In this document: positions 34,847-44,703 of the stretch, piece after piece
Position numbering within the stretch: the stretch's first letter is position 1
Layout: each line of letters begins with the position of its first letter
Assembly: GCF_016629525.1 (NCBI RefSeq)
Contig: NZ_AP024269.1
Location: 1,860,001 to 1,924,000, forward strand
Direction: 5' to 3'
DNA length: 64,000 nt
Origin: Kaistia sp. 32K
Lineage (GTDB): Bacteria; Pseudomonadota; Alphaproteobacteria; Rhizobiales; Kaistiaceae
Notes under the pieces: generated by a model
What the model was told of the DNA's origin: nothing
Databases searched by the model: none
The model's input: only the letters and a program-made list of their open reading frames with translations
Made by a program: the position numbers and the translations under genes

Positions 34847-36133
34847 GTGCAGAGCAAAGCCGACACAGAACTCGTGCGTCGCCAGAACAGGGGCCTCGTT
34901 CTCGGGGCGGTTCGGCGGGCCGGTCCATTGGCGCGTGTCGAACTGGGTCGGGAGACCGGCCTCAGCCCTGCTACCATCTCCGCCATTACCGGCGATCTTC
35001 TCGCCGAGCACATTCTCGTTACCGCGAGCCTGGATGAGCGGGCTGAGCGGCCGCTGGGGCGCGGGCGGCCGCGCGTCGCGCTGACGCTGAACGAGGAGGC
35101 CGCCTATGTGCTGGGCGTCAAGGTCTCGCTCAACACGGTGACGCTTCTCCTCAGCAACTATGCCGGCCACCTGCAGGATCGCAGTCGATACGCGGTCGCG
35201 ACCGTCGGGCCGGATTCGACCGACTTCGTCCCGCGCCTGATCGAAATCATTCGCGGCTATCTGGTCGATCGCGGCATCGAGCCGTCCAGAGTGTCGGAAA
35301 TCTCGATCGCCATTCCGGGCACCACCGACGAGACCACCGGCACGCTCCTATGGAGCCCGACGGTCAACGTCGATGTCGGCGCTATACCGGGGCCGGTCGC
35401 CGAGGCCGTCGGCATCCGCGCCTCGATGACCAACGACGTCAACGTGATGGCGCAGGCGCTCAATTCGCGCGATCCCGTCCGCTTCGGCGGCACCTTCGCG
35501 GTGATCTTCATCGCCTATGGCGTCGGCATGGGGCTCTATATCGACGGCAAGCTGTTCACCGGCGCCTATGGCTCCGGCGCCGAATTCGGCCATGTCAACC
35601 ACATGCCGGGCGGCGCGCTCTGCCGGTGCGGCCGGCGCGGCTGCGTCGAGGCCTATGTGGCCGACTACGCCATTTATCGTGCGGTGGAGAACCTGCCGCC
35701 GGACGAGCCGCCGACCGAGATCGATCCCGATGCCGAGACGATGCGCAAGCTCGAGGAGCGCGCACGCGCCGGCGAGGATCGCGTCCGCATGGCCTATCAT
35801 CAGGCGGGACTGGCGCTTGGCTTCGGCCTGTCGCGGCTGGTCGCGCTGCTCAATCCGCAGCGCGTGGCGCTCACGGGGCGCGGCGTCGCCGGCTTCGACC
35901 TGATGGAGGCGGGCTTCAAGGCCGGGCTGGAAGAGGGGCTGGTGAGTGAGCTGGCCCGCATGACCGAGATCGAGGTTTTCTCGGCCGAGGACGATCTCGT
36001 CGATGTCGGCATCCTGGCCGGCGCCATGCAGCGGCTCGACCGCGAGGTTTTTGCCAGCTCCGACCACGAGCCGGTCACGCCCGGCCGTCCCATCGCCGCC
36101 CACGCCCAGCCCCTGCTGGGCGCCAAGGCCTGA
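34847..36133 (+). CDS. ROK family transcriptional regulator
   Basis: 428 residues, start GTG after GGGAGAGA. Residues about 10-80 form a winged helix (RRAGPLARVELGRETGLSPATISAITGDLL). The rest is a ROK sugar-kinase-like domain with AIPGTTDETTGTLLWSPTVN. It includes the zinc-site signature FGHVNHMPGGALCRCGRRGCVEAYV, where CxCGxxGCxE is complete. Such proteins (NagC, XylR, Mlc) repress sugar genes and are released by a sugar or sugar phosphate. Proximity to pgi suggests a hexose-linked ligand, not proven. Confidence 0.92.
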   Translation: MQSKADTELVRRQNRGLVLGAVRRAGPLARVELGRETGLSPATISAITGDLLAEHILVTASLDERAERPLGRGRPRVALTLNEEAAYVLGVKVSLNTVTLLLSNYAGHLQDRSRYAVATVGPDSTDFVPRLIEIIRGYLVDRGIEPSRVSEISIAIPGTTDETTGTLLWSPTVNVDVGAIPGPVAEAVGIRASMTNDVNVMAQALNSRDPVRFGGTFAVIFIAYGVGMGLYIDGKLFTGAYGSGAEFGHVNHMPGGALCRCGRRGCVEAYVADYAIYRAVENLPPDEPPTEIDPDAETMRKLEERARAGEDRVRMAYHQAGLALGFGLSRLVALLNPQRVALTGRGVAGFDLMEAGFKAGLEEGLVSELARMTEIEVFSAEDDLVDVGILAGAMQRLDREVFASSDHEPVTPGRPIAAHAQPLLGAKA

Positions 36134-36158
36134 ATACCGGAAGGCCTGAATTCCCGGC

Positions 36159-37322
36159 TCAGGCGAGCCAGTGTTCGAGGCGCTCGGCCGCCTCGGCGAT
36201 TTCCGTCGTCGCGCCGGCGAAGGAGAAGCGGATATGGCTGTGCCCGTGGATGCGGTCGAAATCCGCGCCCGGCGTCGCCGAGATCCCGGCTTCGGCCAGC
36301 ATCCTCTGCGCGAAGTCGGCTGAATCGTTCGAGAAGCGCCGCACGGACGCGTAGATGTAGAAGGCGCCGTCGACCGGGAAATAGTCGTCGAAACCGAGCT
36401 TCGGCAGCTTGTTGAGCAGCAGGCGGCGGTTGGCGGCGTAGCCGGCCTTGATGATCTCGAGTTCTTCCGTGGCGTCGAACGCGGCGATCGCCGCGCGCTG
36501 CGACAGGTCCGGCGCCGAGATGTAGAGGCTCTGGCCGATCCGCTCGACCGGACGCACCAGGATCTCGGGCAGCACCATCCAGCCGATGCGCCAGCCCGTC
36601 ATGCAGTAGTATTTCGAGAACGAGTTGATGACGATGGCGCGGTCGCTCGTTTTCAGCGCCGTCTCGGCAACGCCGTCATAAACGAGGCCGTGATAGATCT
36701 CGTCCGAGATGAAGCGGATGCCGAGATCGTCGGCCGCGCGGACGAGGGCGGCGAGCGCCTCCGGCGTCATCATCGTGCCGGTCGGGTTGCCGGGGCTTGC
36801 GACGAGAATGCCGGCGAGCGGCGTTTCCGCATGGACCGTCTCGAGCATGGCCGGCGTGATCGCGTGCCGCGTCTCGGGAGACGTCTCGATCTCGATTACT
36901 TCGAGGCCGAGCGCGGCGAGGATGTTGCGATAGGCAGGGTAGCCGGGCGAGGCGATCGCGACGCGGTCGCCGGGATCGAACGCCGCCAGGAAGGCGAGGT
37001 TGAAGCCGGCCGACGAACCCGTGGTGATCGCGATCCGCGACGCCGGTACGTCCACGCCGTGGGTGTCGGAATAGTACTGCGCGATCCGTTGCCGCAGCGC
37101 CCGCGACCCCAGCGCCTCGGTATAGCCGATGCGGCCCTGGTCGAGCGCGGCGCGGGCGGCGTCCAGCACGGCGCGCGGCGCCGAGGCGCCGGGTTCGCCG
37201 ATCTCCATCCGGATGATCCGTTCGCCCTTGGCGATCCGGTCGAAGGCCGCCGTCATGACGTCCATCGCGATGAACGGGGCGACCGCGCTGCGGCGCGACG
37301 GCGGACGATCAGAAGCTGTCAT
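36159..37322 (-). CDS. PLP-dependent aminotransferase, class I/II
   Basis: 387 residues from the ATG at 37322 (MTASDRPPSRRSAV); a longer frame exists without a better site. Fold-type I marks: the substrate region GEPGASAPRAVLDAARAAL, the cofactor loop ITTGSSAGFNLAFLA, the aspartate-pocket stretch VASPGNPTGTMM, FISDEIYHGLVYDG, and the PLP lysine in VINSFSKYYCMTGWRIGWM. The C-terminal Arg is in HIRFSFAGA. It belongs to the broad group of aspartate/aromatic-type transaminases; the amino acid substrate cannot be fixed. It is convergent with the ROK gene and divergent from the M48 gene. Confidence 0.9.
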   Translation of the reverse strand: MTASDRPPSRRSAVAPFIAMDVMTAAFDRIAKGERIIRMEIGEPGASAPRAVLDAARAALDQGRIGYTEALGSRALRQRIAQYYSDTHGVDVPASRIAITTGSSAGFNLAFLAAFDPGDRVAIASPGYPAYRNILAALGLEVIEIETSPETRHAITPAMLETVHAETPLAGILVASPGNPTGTMMTPEALAALVRAADDLGIRFISDEIYHGLVYDGVAETALKTSDRAIVINSFSKYYCMTGWRIGWMVLPEILVRPVERIGQSLYISAPDLSQRAAIAAFDATEELEIIKAGYAANRRLLLNKLPKLGFDDYFPVDGAFYIYASVRRFSNDSADFAQRMLAEAGISATPGADFDRIHGHSHIRFSFAGATTEIAEAAERLEHWLA

Positions 37323-37473
37323 GGCGCGCGGGTTCCATCTCGGGATGAAAAGTCTTGCTATCGCCCCATTTTCTGCGCATCCGTCCAAGGGGGATGCCGC
37401 TGGCCGGCGACGGCGTGAGCGGCTTCAATACAATCCGGCAGCCTTCAGGGGAAGGCTGGAGAGGGAGGGGCGG

Positions 37474-38862
37474 GTGTTGAAATCAGCGCAGCGGATGATG
37501 CGGGGGCTCGTGGGCGGTATCGTCGGCGCTGTTCTTCTGAGCCCGTTGGCGAGTGGCCCCGTCGCCGCGCAATCGAGGCCGGCGCTGGTTCGCGACGCGG
37601 AAACGGAAGCGCTGATCCAGGACTATCTGCGGCCGATCTTCAAGGCGGCGGGCCTGCGGTCGTCGTCGGTCGAGCTCTATCTGGTCAACAGCCCCGCCTT
37701 CAACGCCTTCGTCGCCTCGGGCGACAAGATCTTCGTCAATACCGGCGCGATCATCGATTCGAAGACGCCGAACGAACTGATCGGCGTTTTGGCGCATGAG
37801 ACCGGCCATCTCGCCGGCAATCACCAGATCCAGCTGCGCCAGCAGCTCGAGACCGCCAAGACCATGGCGATGATCGGCAGTGTCGTCGGCATGGGCGCGG
37901 CGATCGCCGGCGCCGCCAGCGGCTCGGGCGACGCGGCGCGCGCCGGTGGCGGCATCGCCATGGGCTCGGGCGAGCTCGTGCGGCGCGGGCTGCTCTCCTA
38001 CCAGCGGGGCGAGGAAATGGCGGCCGACCGGTCGGCGCTCGAATATCTGGACAAGACGGGCCAGTCGGCCAAGGGCATGATCACGACGTTCGAGCGCTTC
38101 GCCGACAACACGCTGTATTCAAGCCGCGGCACCAATCCCTATCTGCAGAGCCATCCGCTGCCGAACGAGCGCATCGACCTGATCCAGGGCGCGGCCAAGA
38201 AGAGCAAGTTCTACAACGCCAAGGATTCGCCGGAACTGCAGGCGCGCCACGACATGGTGCGCGCCAAGCTCTCGGCGTTCTCCGAGGATTCGATGCTGGT
38301 GGTGCGGCGCTATCCGCCGGGCGACACCTCGATGCCCGCCCAGTATGCCCGCGCCATCCTGGCCTATCGCACCGGCAATTCTCGCAACGCCTTGGACCAG
38401 ATCAGCGCGCTGATCCGGGCGAGGCCGAACAATCCCTATTTCTATGAGCTCCAGGGCCAGGTGCTGCTCGAGAGCGGCCGGGCCAAGGAAGCCGTCGCTC
38501 CATTGCGCAAGGCGGTCGCGTCGCAGCCGAAATCGGGCCTTCTGCGCATCATGCTGGGCCAGGCGCTGGTTGAGCTGGGGGACAAGAAATCGGTCGACGA
38601 GGCGGTCAAGAACCTGACCATCGGCCTGCAGACGGACCCCGACATGCCGATCGGCTATCGCAGCCTGGCGCGCGCCTATGCCCTGAGGGGCGACGTGGCC
38701 ATGGCTGATCTCGCCACCGCGCAGGGCGAATTCGCCGAGGGCAAGTTCGCCTCGGCCAAGGCGCGTGCCAAGCGGGCGCAGAGCCAGTTCAAGACGGGTT
38801 CGCCGGCCTGGCTTCGCGCCGACGATATCGTATCCTATACACCGCCTCCGAAGAGCAAATGA
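37474..38862 (+). CDS. M48 family metalloprotease with TPR repeats (BepA-like, periplasmic)
   Basis: 462 residues from the GTG at 37474, behind GGAGGGG. The N-terminus (RMMRGLVGGIVGAVLLSPLASG) is a signal peptide ending at VAAQ. The zinc site is HETGH (His108, Glu109, His112), with the third ligand in RGEEMAADRSALEYLD. The C-terminal 200 residues are tetratricopeptide-like (ARAILAYRTGNSRNALDQISALI, YFYELQGQVLLESGRAKEAVAPL). BepA-type proteases maintain outer-membrane protein assembly in the periplasm. Followed about 60 bases later by a DsbA-like gene, together an envelope quality-control pair. Confidence 0.93.
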   Translation: MLKSAQRMMRGLVGGIVGAVLLSPLASGPVAAQSRPALVRDAETEALIQDYLRPIFKAAGLRSSSVELYLVNSPAFNAFVASGDKIFVNTGAIIDSKTPNELIGVLAHETGHLAGNHQIQLRQQLETAKTMAMIGSVVGMGAAIAGAASGSGDAARAGGGIAMGSGELVRRGLLSYQRGEEMAADRSALEYLDKTGQSAKGMITTFERFADNTLYSSRGTNPYLQSHPLPNERIDLIQGAAKKSKFYNAKDSPELQARHDMVRAKLSAFSEDSMLVVRRYPPGDTSMPAQYARAILAYRTGNSRNALDQISALIRARPNNPYFYELQGQVLLESGRAKEAVAPLRKAVASQPKSGLLRIMLGQALVELGDKKSVDEAVKNLTIGLQTDPDMPIGYRSLARAYALRGDVAMADLATAQGEFAEGKFASAKARAKRAQSQFKTGSPAWLRADDIVSYTPPPKSK

Positions 38863-38923
38863 TCCCATCCACCCATCGAACGCCGCACGCTATCTTCTCG
38901 ATGGGCCCAAATAGGTGACTACA

Positions 38924-39679
38924 ATGCCGAGACTGTTCCTTGCCGCGGCGTTCGCCGCCCTGACGCTTGCGACGGCTCCCGTCCAGGCCGCCAGCTTCTC
39001 CGAAAGCCAGCGCTCCGAGATCGGGGACGTGGTCAAGGAGTATCTCATGCAGCATCCGGAAGTGATCCGCGATGCGATGGAAGAGCTGCAGCGTAAGCAG
39101 GAGGCGGCGGAAGCCGAGGCCCGCCGCACGGGCGTCTCGAAATATGCCGACCAGCTGTTCAACTCGAAGCGCCACGTCGTGCTGGGCAATCCGGAAGGCG
39201 ACGTCACGCTGGTCGAGTTCTTCGATTACAACTGCGGCTACTGCAAGCGCGCGCATGCCGACATGGAGAAGCTGCTCGACGAGGACAAGGGGCTGCGCGT
39301 CATCCTGAAGGAGTTCCCCGTGCTCGGGCAGGGCTCCGAGGAAGCGGCGCAGGTCGCCGTCGTCGTCAACAAGATCGCGCCCGACAAGTATCGCGCCTTC
39401 TTCGACGAGCTGCTGATGAGCCGCGGCGCCGTCGACGGCGCGCGGGCGCTGGCGGTGGCAGCCGATCTCGGTCTCGACAAGGCCGCAATCCAGGCGCAGC
39501 TGAAGGACCCGGAAGTGGGCGCGACCATCAACGAGTCGTATGCGCTGGCGCAGGCGCTCGGCATCAACGGCACGCCGTCCTACGTCCTGCAGAACGATGT
39601 CGTCATCGGCGCCGTCGGCTATGACGCGCTGAAGTCGAAGATCAAATCGGTGAGGGAATGCGGCGCCACAAGCTGCTGA
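38924..39679 (+). CDS. DsbA family protein (thioredoxin-fold disulfide oxidoreductase)
   Basis: 251 residues from the ATG at 38924, six bases after AGGTG; a GTG at 38915 is the alternative. The signal peptide is FLAAAFAALTLATAPVQA. Then comes a helical segment (EIGDVVKEYLMQHPEVIRDAMEELQRKQ) like that of ScsC/BdbD-type proteins, which can drive oligomer formation. Next is the thioredoxin domain with the active site FFDYNCGYCKRAH and the cis-Pro loop GTPSYV. It is predicted to oxidise or shuffle disulfides in periplasmic proteins. The ending ECGATSC adds two further cysteines at the tail, which are not part of the active site. Confidence 0.92.
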   Translation: MPRLFLAAAFAALTLATAPVQAASFSESQRSEIGDVVKEYLMQHPEVIRDAMEELQRKQEAAEAEARRTGVSKYADQLFNSKRHVVLGNPEGDVTLVEFFDYNCGYCKRAHADMEKLLDEDKGLRVILKEFPVLGQGSEEAAQVAVVVNKIAPDKYRAFFDELLMSRGAVDGARALAVAADLGLDKAAIQAQLKDPEVGATINESYALAQALGINGTPSYVLQNDVVIGAVGYDALKSKIKSVRECGATSC

Positions 39680-39708
39680 CCGCTTGGACAAGAATCATGG
39701 GACACTAC

Positions 39709-39740
39709 CCCCGAGGCGAAAGCTTCGGGGCTTTTCCTTT
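39709..39740 (+). terminator. Rho-independent terminator after the DsbA-like gene
   Basis: CCCCGAGGC, GAAA loop, GCTTCGGGG (39709-39730), then CTTTTCCTTT. Confidence 0.8.
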
Positions 39741-39815
39741 ATTGTTTGACCCCCTATAACCGGCCAACCTCGCCGCAAGGGCCTGTCCTTGCATGGCCCT
39801 CGGTAGAAATCATCG

Positions 39816-40253
39816 ATGACAGTCGCAATCCTCGTTCTGAACGGCCCCAACCTCAACATGCTCGGCAAGCGCGAGCCTGGTGTCTACGGAGCCAAGACCC
39901 TGGGTGAAATCGAGGCTGAAACGAAGGCTGCGGGCGAGCGGCTTGGCATGGCGGTGGATTTCCGCCAGTCGAATCATGAGGGCGTCCTCGTCGATTGGAT
40001 CCATGAGGCCCTCGGACGGTTCCGTGGCATCGTGATCAATCCCGGCGCCTACACCCACACCTCGATCGCCCTGCACGACGCGATCCGCGCCGTCGGCCTC
40101 CCCACGATCGAGCTGCATCTCTCTAACGTCTTCGCGCGCGAGGACTTCCGGCATCATTCCTATGTTTCCCCCGTCGCCGCCGGCGTGATCTGCGGTTTCG
40201 GAGCCGCTGGCTATGGCTTGGCGCTGCAGGCGCTGCAGCCGCTCGTCGACTGA
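39816..40253 (+). CDS. aroQ: 3-dehydroquinate dehydratase, type II
   Basis: 145 residues, the size of the dodecameric type II enzyme. It dehydrates 3-dehydroquinate to 3-dehydroshikimate in the shikimate pathway. The catalytic region [20 protein letters not shown] supplies the Asn and flexible-loop Arg/Tyr. [32 protein letters not shown] and [31 protein letters not shown] complete the active site. It is followed by accB-accC, the usual alphaproteobacterial order aroQ-accB-accC. The second shikimate gene in the window is aroG, 29 kb away. Confidence 0.97.
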   Translation: MTVAILVLNGPNLNMLGKREPGVYGAKTLGEIEAETKAAGERLGMAVDFRQSNHEGVLVDWIHEALGRFRGIVINPGAYTHTSIALHDAIRAVGLPTIELHLSNVFAREDFRHHSYVSPVAAGVICGFGAAGYGLALQALQPLVD

Positions 40254-40270
40254 GCGAGGGGAAACGGATC

Positions 40271-40291
40271 ATGAAAGAACAAAGGGCATGA
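40271..40291 (+). CDS. Six-codon upstream ORF coupled to accB
   Basis: ATG AAA GAA CAA AGG GCA TGA. It has the best Shine-Dalgarno of the region (GAGGGG at 40256-40261, nine bases upstream), while accB itself has none at a good distance. Its TGA overlaps the accB ATG (ATGA), so ribosomes may reach accB by termination and re-initiation. It may be regulatory or only a ribosome-loading device. Confidence 0.4.
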   Translation: MKEQRA

Positions 40292-40746
40292 CGAGCAAAA
40301 ATTCGATCGACCAGGATCTCATCCGCCAGCTGGCCTTGCTGCTGACGGAGACGGACCTCACCGAGATTGAAGTCGAGCACGAGGATCTCCGGATCCGCGT
40401 GGCGCGCACGGTGACTGCGGCCCCGACCTATCAGGTCGCAGCGCCCGTAGCCCCGGTCGCCGCCGCGCCCGCGGCCGCCGCCGCGCCGGCCGAGGTCAAT
40501 CTGGCGAGCCATCCGGGCATCGTGCCGTCACCGATGGTCGGCACCGCCTACCGTTCGCCGGAGCCGGGCGCCAAGACCTTCGTCGAGATCGGCGACACGG
40601 TTCGCGAGGGCCAGACCCTGCTGATCGTCGAAGCCATGAAGACCATGAACCAGATCCCGTCGCCGCGCTCCGGCGTCGTCAAGGCGATCATGGTCGAAGA
40701 CGGCCAGCCGGTCGAATATGGCGAACCCCTGCTGATCATCGAATGA
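40288..40746 (+). CDS. accB: Acetyl-CoA carboxylase biotin carboxyl carrier protein
   Basis: 152 residues from the ATG at 40288 ([16 protein letters not shown]), the family start. The N-terminal helical region ([29 protein letters not shown]) is joined by an Ala/Pro linker (about residues 48-75) to the biotinyl domain. The biotin lysine is in [17 protein letters not shown]. The carrier moves CO2 between AccC and the carboxyltransferase for malonyl-CoA synthesis. Its stop overlaps the accC ATG. A tiny ORF with a strong ribosome site overlaps its start. Confidence 0.97.
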   Translation: MTSKNSIDQDLIRQLALLLTETDLTEIEVEHEDLRIRVARTVTAAPTYQVAAPVAPVAAAPAAAAAPAEVNLASHPGIVPSPMVGTAYRSPEPGAKTFVEIGDTVREGQTLLIVEAMKTMNQIPSPRSGVVKAIMVEDGQPVEYGEPLLIIE

Positions 40747-42104
40747 GCGTCGTGGTGCCGATGTTCAACAAGATCCTCATCGCCAATCGAGGCGAAATCG
40801 CCCTCCGCATCCTCCGCGCCTGCAAGGAGCTGGGGATTCAGACTGTCGCGGCGCACTCGACGGCCGACGCTGACGCGATGCATGTCCGCCTCGCCGATGA
40901 GAGCGTCTGCATCGGCCCGCCGCCCGCTCGCGATAGCTACCTCAACATCCCGTCGCTGCTCGCTGCCTGCGAGATCACCGGCGCCGACGCGATCCATCCC
41001 GGCTACGGCTTCCTGTCGGAAAATGCGCGCTTCGCGGAGATCCTCGAGGCGCACAACCTGACCTTCATCGGACCGAAGTCCGAGCACATCCGCATCATGG
41101 GCGACAAGATCGAGGCGAAGCGCACGGCGAAGCGCCTCGGCATTCCGGTCGTCCCCGGTTCGGACGGCGCGCTGAAGGACGAGGCCGACGCGATTCGCAA
41201 CGGCGCCGCCATCGGATATCCGGTGCTGATCAAGGCATCGTCGGGCGGCGGCGGACGCGGCATGAAGGTCGCGCGCTCGGAGGCCGATGTCGTCATCGCC
41301 TTCCAGACCGCCCGTTCCGAGGCGAAGGCCGCCTTCGGCGACGACGCCGTCTACATGGAAAAGTACCTCGAGAAGCCCCGCCACATCGAGATCCAGGTTC
41401 TCGGTGACGGCAAGGGCTACGCCGTGCATCTCGGCGAGCGCGACTGCTCGCTGCAGCGCCGGCACCAGAAGGTCTGGGAAGAGGCGGGTTCGCCGGCCCT
41501 CAACGCCGACGAGCGCGACAAGATCGGCGCCATCTGCGCCAAGGCCGTGGCCGATCTCGGTTACTCCGGCGCCGGCACGATCGAGTTCCTGTACGAGAAC
41601 GGCGAGTTCTACTTCATCGAGATGAACACCCGCCTGCAGGTGGAGCATCCGGTGACGGAGGCCGTCACGGGCATCGATCTCGTCAACGAGCAGATCCGTA
41701 TCGCCGCCGGCAGCGGCCTGTCCTTCCGCCAGGAGGACGTGACGTTCGAGGGCCACGCCATCGAATGCCGCATCAATGCCGAGGATCCGCGGACCTTCGC
41801 GCCGTCGCCCGGCAAGATCACCTACTACCACCCGCCGGGTGGTCTCGGCGTCCGCGTCGATTCGGGCGTCTATCAGGGCTACAAGATCCCGCCCTACTAC
41901 GACAGCCTGATCGGCAAGCTGATCGTGCACGGCCGCAATCGCGTCGAGTGCATGATGCGGCTGCGCCGCGCGCTGGACGAGTTCGTCGTCGACGGCGTGT
42001 CGACGACCATCCCGCTCTTCCGCCAGCTGGTGGACGATCAGGACATCGCCGACGGCCGCTACGACATCCACTGGCTGGAGAAGAAGCTGGCTGTGGACCG
42101 CTGA
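40743..42104 (+). CDS. accC: Acetyl-CoA carboxylase biotin carboxylase subunit
   Basis: 453 residues from the ATG at 40743, which overlaps the accB stop; the ATG at 40761 gives the textbook N-terminus [16 protein letters not shown] and is an equal option. AccC is an ATP-grasp enzyme that carboxylates biotin on AccB. Visible marks: [17 protein letters not shown], the Gly-rich lid [30 protein letters not shown], the catalytic [16 protein letters not shown], and the C-terminal [17 protein letters not shown]. All key residues appear intact. Confidence 0.97.
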   Translation: MSVVVPMFNKILIANRGEIALRILRACKELGIQTVAAHSTADADAMHVRLADESVCIGPPPARDSYLNIPSLLAACEITGADAIHPGYGFLSENARFAEILEAHNLTFIGPKSEHIRIMGDKIEAKRTAKRLGIPVVPGSDGALKDEADAIRNGAAIGYPVLIKASSGGGGRGMKVARSEADVVIAFQTARSEAKAAFGDDAVYMEKYLEKPRHIEIQVLGDGKGYAVHLGERDCSLQRRHQKVWEEAGSPALNADERDKIGAICAKAVADLGYSGAGTIEFLYENGEFYFIEMNTRLQVEHPVTEAVTGIDLVNEQIRIAAGSGLSFRQEDVTFEGHAIECRINAEDPRTFAPSPGKITYYHPPGGLGVRVDSGVYQGYKIPPYYDSLIGKLIVHGRNRVECMMRLRRALDEFVVDGVSTTIPLFRQLVDDQDIADGRYDIHWLEKKLAVDR

Positions 42105-42266
42105 GCCGGCAGCGGCATTCGCCTTTCGAGAGCCTCGGGAACATGACAATGTGCCCGGGCTCTTCGGGGGAGGGGTGCACAATGCGCGGGATTCGTTTAG
42201 TCATGGGTACGGGAGCCGGTTTCGGCTCCGCGTGCTCGGCTTCCGGTCCCCGCGTCGCGTGATCCC

Positions 42267-42944
42267 ATGGCCCGCCAGTCTGACCATCTGCCCGAAATCA
42301 CGCCTCAAGTTCTCTTGAAGGCGTATGCGTGCGGCATCTTTCCGATGTCGGACTCGGCCGAGGATCCCGGCCTCTACTGGATCGAGCCCGAAAGCCGCGG
42401 CATCTTTCCGCTCGACGCGTTCCATGTTCCGCGCCGGCTCGCCCGCACCATGCGGCACCAGCCCTACGAGATCCGGATCGATTCGGACTTTGAAGGCGTG
42501 ATCGCGGGCTGCGCCGGCAACGCCGCCTCGGTCTATCGCGACAAGACCTGGATCAACCAGCGCATCCGCGCCCTCTATCGCGAGCTGTTCGCGCTCGGCC
42601 ATTGTCACACCGTCGAGGCGTGGCAGGACGGCAAGCTGGTCGGTGGGCTCTATGGCGTGCGGCTGCAGGGCGCCTTTTTCGGCGAGAGCATGTTCAGCCA
42701 TGCGCGCGATGCTTCGAAGATCGCGCTCGTCTATCTCGTCGCCCGGCTGAAGGCCGGCGGATTCCGCCTGCTCGACGCCCAGTTCACCACCGAGCATCTG
42801 TCGCAGTTCGGCGCCATCGAGGTCGACCGCGACGAATATCACGCGCGGCTGGAAGGCGCTCTCGCGGGCGAGGGCGACTTCTACGGCTTGGACGGATGCG
42901 CCACGGTCGACGAGGTCTTGCAGTTGGCAAGCCAGACGTCATAG
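42267..42944 (+). CDS. aat: Leucyl/phenylalanyl-tRNA--protein transferase
   Basis: 225 residues. Aat adds Leu or Phe from its tRNA to N-terminal Arg or Lys of proteins, marking them for ClpAP degradation (N-end rule). Marks: [26 protein letters not shown], the [23 protein letters not shown] segment, [19 protein letters not shown] and [26 protein letters not shown]. The ATG at 42267 follows GCGTGATCCC with a poor ribosome site. Its 3' end overlaps the next, oppositely oriented gene by 64 bases. Confidence 0.95.
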   Translation: MARQSDHLPEITPQVLLKAYACGIFPMSDSAEDPGLYWIEPESRGIFPLDAFHVPRRLARTMRHQPYEIRIDSDFEGVIAGCAGNAASVYRDKTWINQRIRALYRELFALGHCHTVEAWQDGKLVGGLYGVRLQGAFFGESMFSHARDASKIALVYLVARLKAGGFRLLDAQFTTEHLSQFGAIEVDRDEYHARLEGALAGEGDFYGLDGCATVDEVLQLASQTS

Positions 42945-43303
42945 ACGGCGTGGTCGACGGCGTGCAGGCCGGGGCTGTCGGCGAACATCCATCCCGTGAA
43001 GATACGGCGCACCTTGCGGTTCAGCGTGATCTCGTCGACCTCGACGAAGGCGTCCGTCTGCGGCTGCTCGGTCGCGGGGCGCGAATAGCAGGCCCGCGGC
43101 GTCACCTGCAGGGCGCCGAACTGCACCGTCTCGTCCATGTAGACGTCGAAGGTGATGATCCGGCCCGTGATCTTGTCGAGACCCGCGAACTCGGCGACCG
43201 GATTGGTGATCCGCTCCGCATGGGCGGACGTGCCGACGAGGAGGGAGGCCAGGGTTGCCGCGACAAGCGTCGGGCCGCAGCGTCGTGTGATGAAACGTGT
43301 CAT
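42881..43303 (-). CDS. DUF2155 domain-containing periplasmic protein
   Basis: 140 residues. The N-terminus ([23 protein letters not shown]) is a signal peptide. The DUF2155 domain follows: [43 protein letters not shown], then [38 protein letters not shown], with two cysteines that could form a disulfide. The family is nearly confined to alphaproteobacteria and commonly adjoins aat; its function is unknown. The last 20 or so codons lie antisense to the end of aat. Confidence 0.9.
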   Translation of the reverse strand: MTRFITRRCGPTLVAATLASLLVGTSAHAERITNPVAEFAGLDKITGRIITFDVYMDETVQFGALQVTPRACYSRPATEQPQTDAFVEVDEITLNRKVRRIFTGWMFADSPGLHAVDHAVYDVWLANCKTSSTVAHPSKP

Positions 43304-43746
43304 GGGATTCCGATGATGACCTCTGCACCGCCGGTTGGGTGCTTAACACGCGATTCCGGCGGGGAAAAGGCGTTGCGCGCATGACGGGAGCGGTCGGTGA
43401 CCACCTGTTGAGAGGTTTGGACCATTTTGCGCGTCCGCTTTGGCTCCAGGCGGTTGCACCCGGCGGCGAGCGGGTCCTATGATCCATGAAATGCGGCGCT
43501 TCGGCCCAATTTGCCGATCCGTTCCGCATCTTCTGCCGATGATCGATCGAGGAGGCGGCCCGTCCGGGCCGGATCGTCATGAACGAAGTGTCGTCCATTC
43601 GCGATTTCAGGCCTCGCCGGATCGGCTTTGTCCCAACCGATCGCGCTCGTCTGGCCCTGCGGGCCGGCTGAAAGCGAAGTCCGAAACCGGGCCGCATCCC
43701 CTGCGGCCCCCGAAGAAACGGACCGCCCCCCGGTCCGGTGGGTTCC
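43304..43746. other. Intergenic region without a convincing gene
   Basis: About 440 bases between divergent DUF2155 and EamA genes. Two GC-rich hairpins lie near its end: GGGCCGCA/TGCGGCCC (about 43690-43710) and GGACCG/CGGTCC (about 43721-43736), just before the EamA start. A 30-codon ORF at 43579 has no ribosome site and is not called. No riboswitch was recognised. Confidence 0.4.
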
Positions 43747-44688
43747 ATGGAAGCGCTTCAGAAGGGGCAGCCGCTTTTCGGTGTGCTGCTCAAGATCATC
43801 TCGACGATCGCCTTCACGGCGATGGCGACCCTGATCAAATATGTCTCGGACAGCTATCCGCCGGGTGAAATCGCGTTCTTCCGCTCCGCCTTCGCGCTGA
43901 TCCCCGTGCTGATCTGGGTCGGCTGGTATGGCGGGCTTCCCTCCATCTTCATCACTCCGCGCATCGGCGGCCACGTCCTGCGCTCGATCGCCGGGGCGAC
44001 GTCGATGTTCTTCGGCTTTTCGGCGCTGGCGCGGCTGCCGCTCTCCGACGCCACCGCGATCGGCTATGCCTCGCCGCTGCTGACGGTGGTCCTCGCCGCC
44101 GTCCTCCTGAAGGAGGCGATCCGCGTCTACCGGTGGACGGCGGTGGTGGTCGGCCTGATCGGCGTCCTCGTCATCCTGTCGGGCTATATCGGGCCCGAGC
44201 GCGGCCCGGACCGCAGCGCGCTCGGCGCGGTCTTTGCGATCCTCGCCGCCTTCTTCGGCGGGATCGCGGCAACGCAGACGCGCCGCCTGACCTGGGTCGA
44301 GCCGCCGGGGACGATCGTCATCTATTTCTCGATCTTCACGGCGCTCTTCATGCTGCTGACCGCGCCGTTCGGCTGGGCGATGCCGCGCTGGGAGCATGTG
44401 CCCTTCCTCGTCGGCTCCGGCATCTTCGGCGGCATCGGCCAGGTGCTTTTGACGCAGAGCTACCGCTATGGCGAGGCGTCGCTGATCGCGCCGTTCGAAT
44501 ATGTCTCGATGCTCTGGGCGATCATCGTCAGCTATTTGCTGTTTCATTCGACCCCGAGCGCCACCATGCTCGTCGGCTCGGCGATCGTCGTTGCATCGGG
44601 GATGTTCGTGATCTATCGCGAGCATCGTCTCGGCATCAAGCGTAGCCGGGAGCGCGCGTCGAAGACCCCGGCGGGGCCGGGGGCCTGA
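43747..44688 (+). CDS. EamA/DMT family transporter
   Basis: 313 residues from the ATG at 43747 (MEALQKGQPLFGVLLKI); a GTG nine bases earlier is possible. Ten hydrophobic segments fall in two EamA halves: LLKIISTIAFTAMATLIKYV to GLIGVLVILSGYI, then ALGAVFAILAAFFGGIAATQTR to LVGSAIVVASGMFVIY. The conserved Pro/Gly-rich loop PPGEIAFFRSAFALIP is present. It is an inner-membrane drug/metabolite-type exporter or permease; the substrate is unknown. It is followed after 15 bases by thiD, so a link to pyrimidine or thiamin precursors is possible but speculative. Confidence 0.88.
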   Translation: MEALQKGQPLFGVLLKIISTIAFTAMATLIKYVSDSYPPGEIAFFRSAFALIPVLIWVGWYGGLPSIFITPRIGGHVLRSIAGATSMFFGFSALARLPLSDATAIGYASPLLTVVLAAVLLKEAIRVYRWTAVVVGLIGVLVILSGYIGPERGPDRSALGAVFAILAAFFGGIAATQTRRLTWVEPPGTIVIYFSIFTALFMLLTAPFGWAMPRWEHVPFLVGSGIFGGIGQVLLTQSYRYGEASLIAPFEYVSMLWAIIVSYLLFHSTPSATMLVGSAIVVASGMFVIYREHRLGIKRSRERASKTPAGPGA

Positions 44689-44703
44689 GGAAGGATACCA
44701 GGG

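Noticed and set aside
43579..43671. 30-codon ORF before the EamA gene
   Set aside because: No ribosome site or recognisable family; likely chance.
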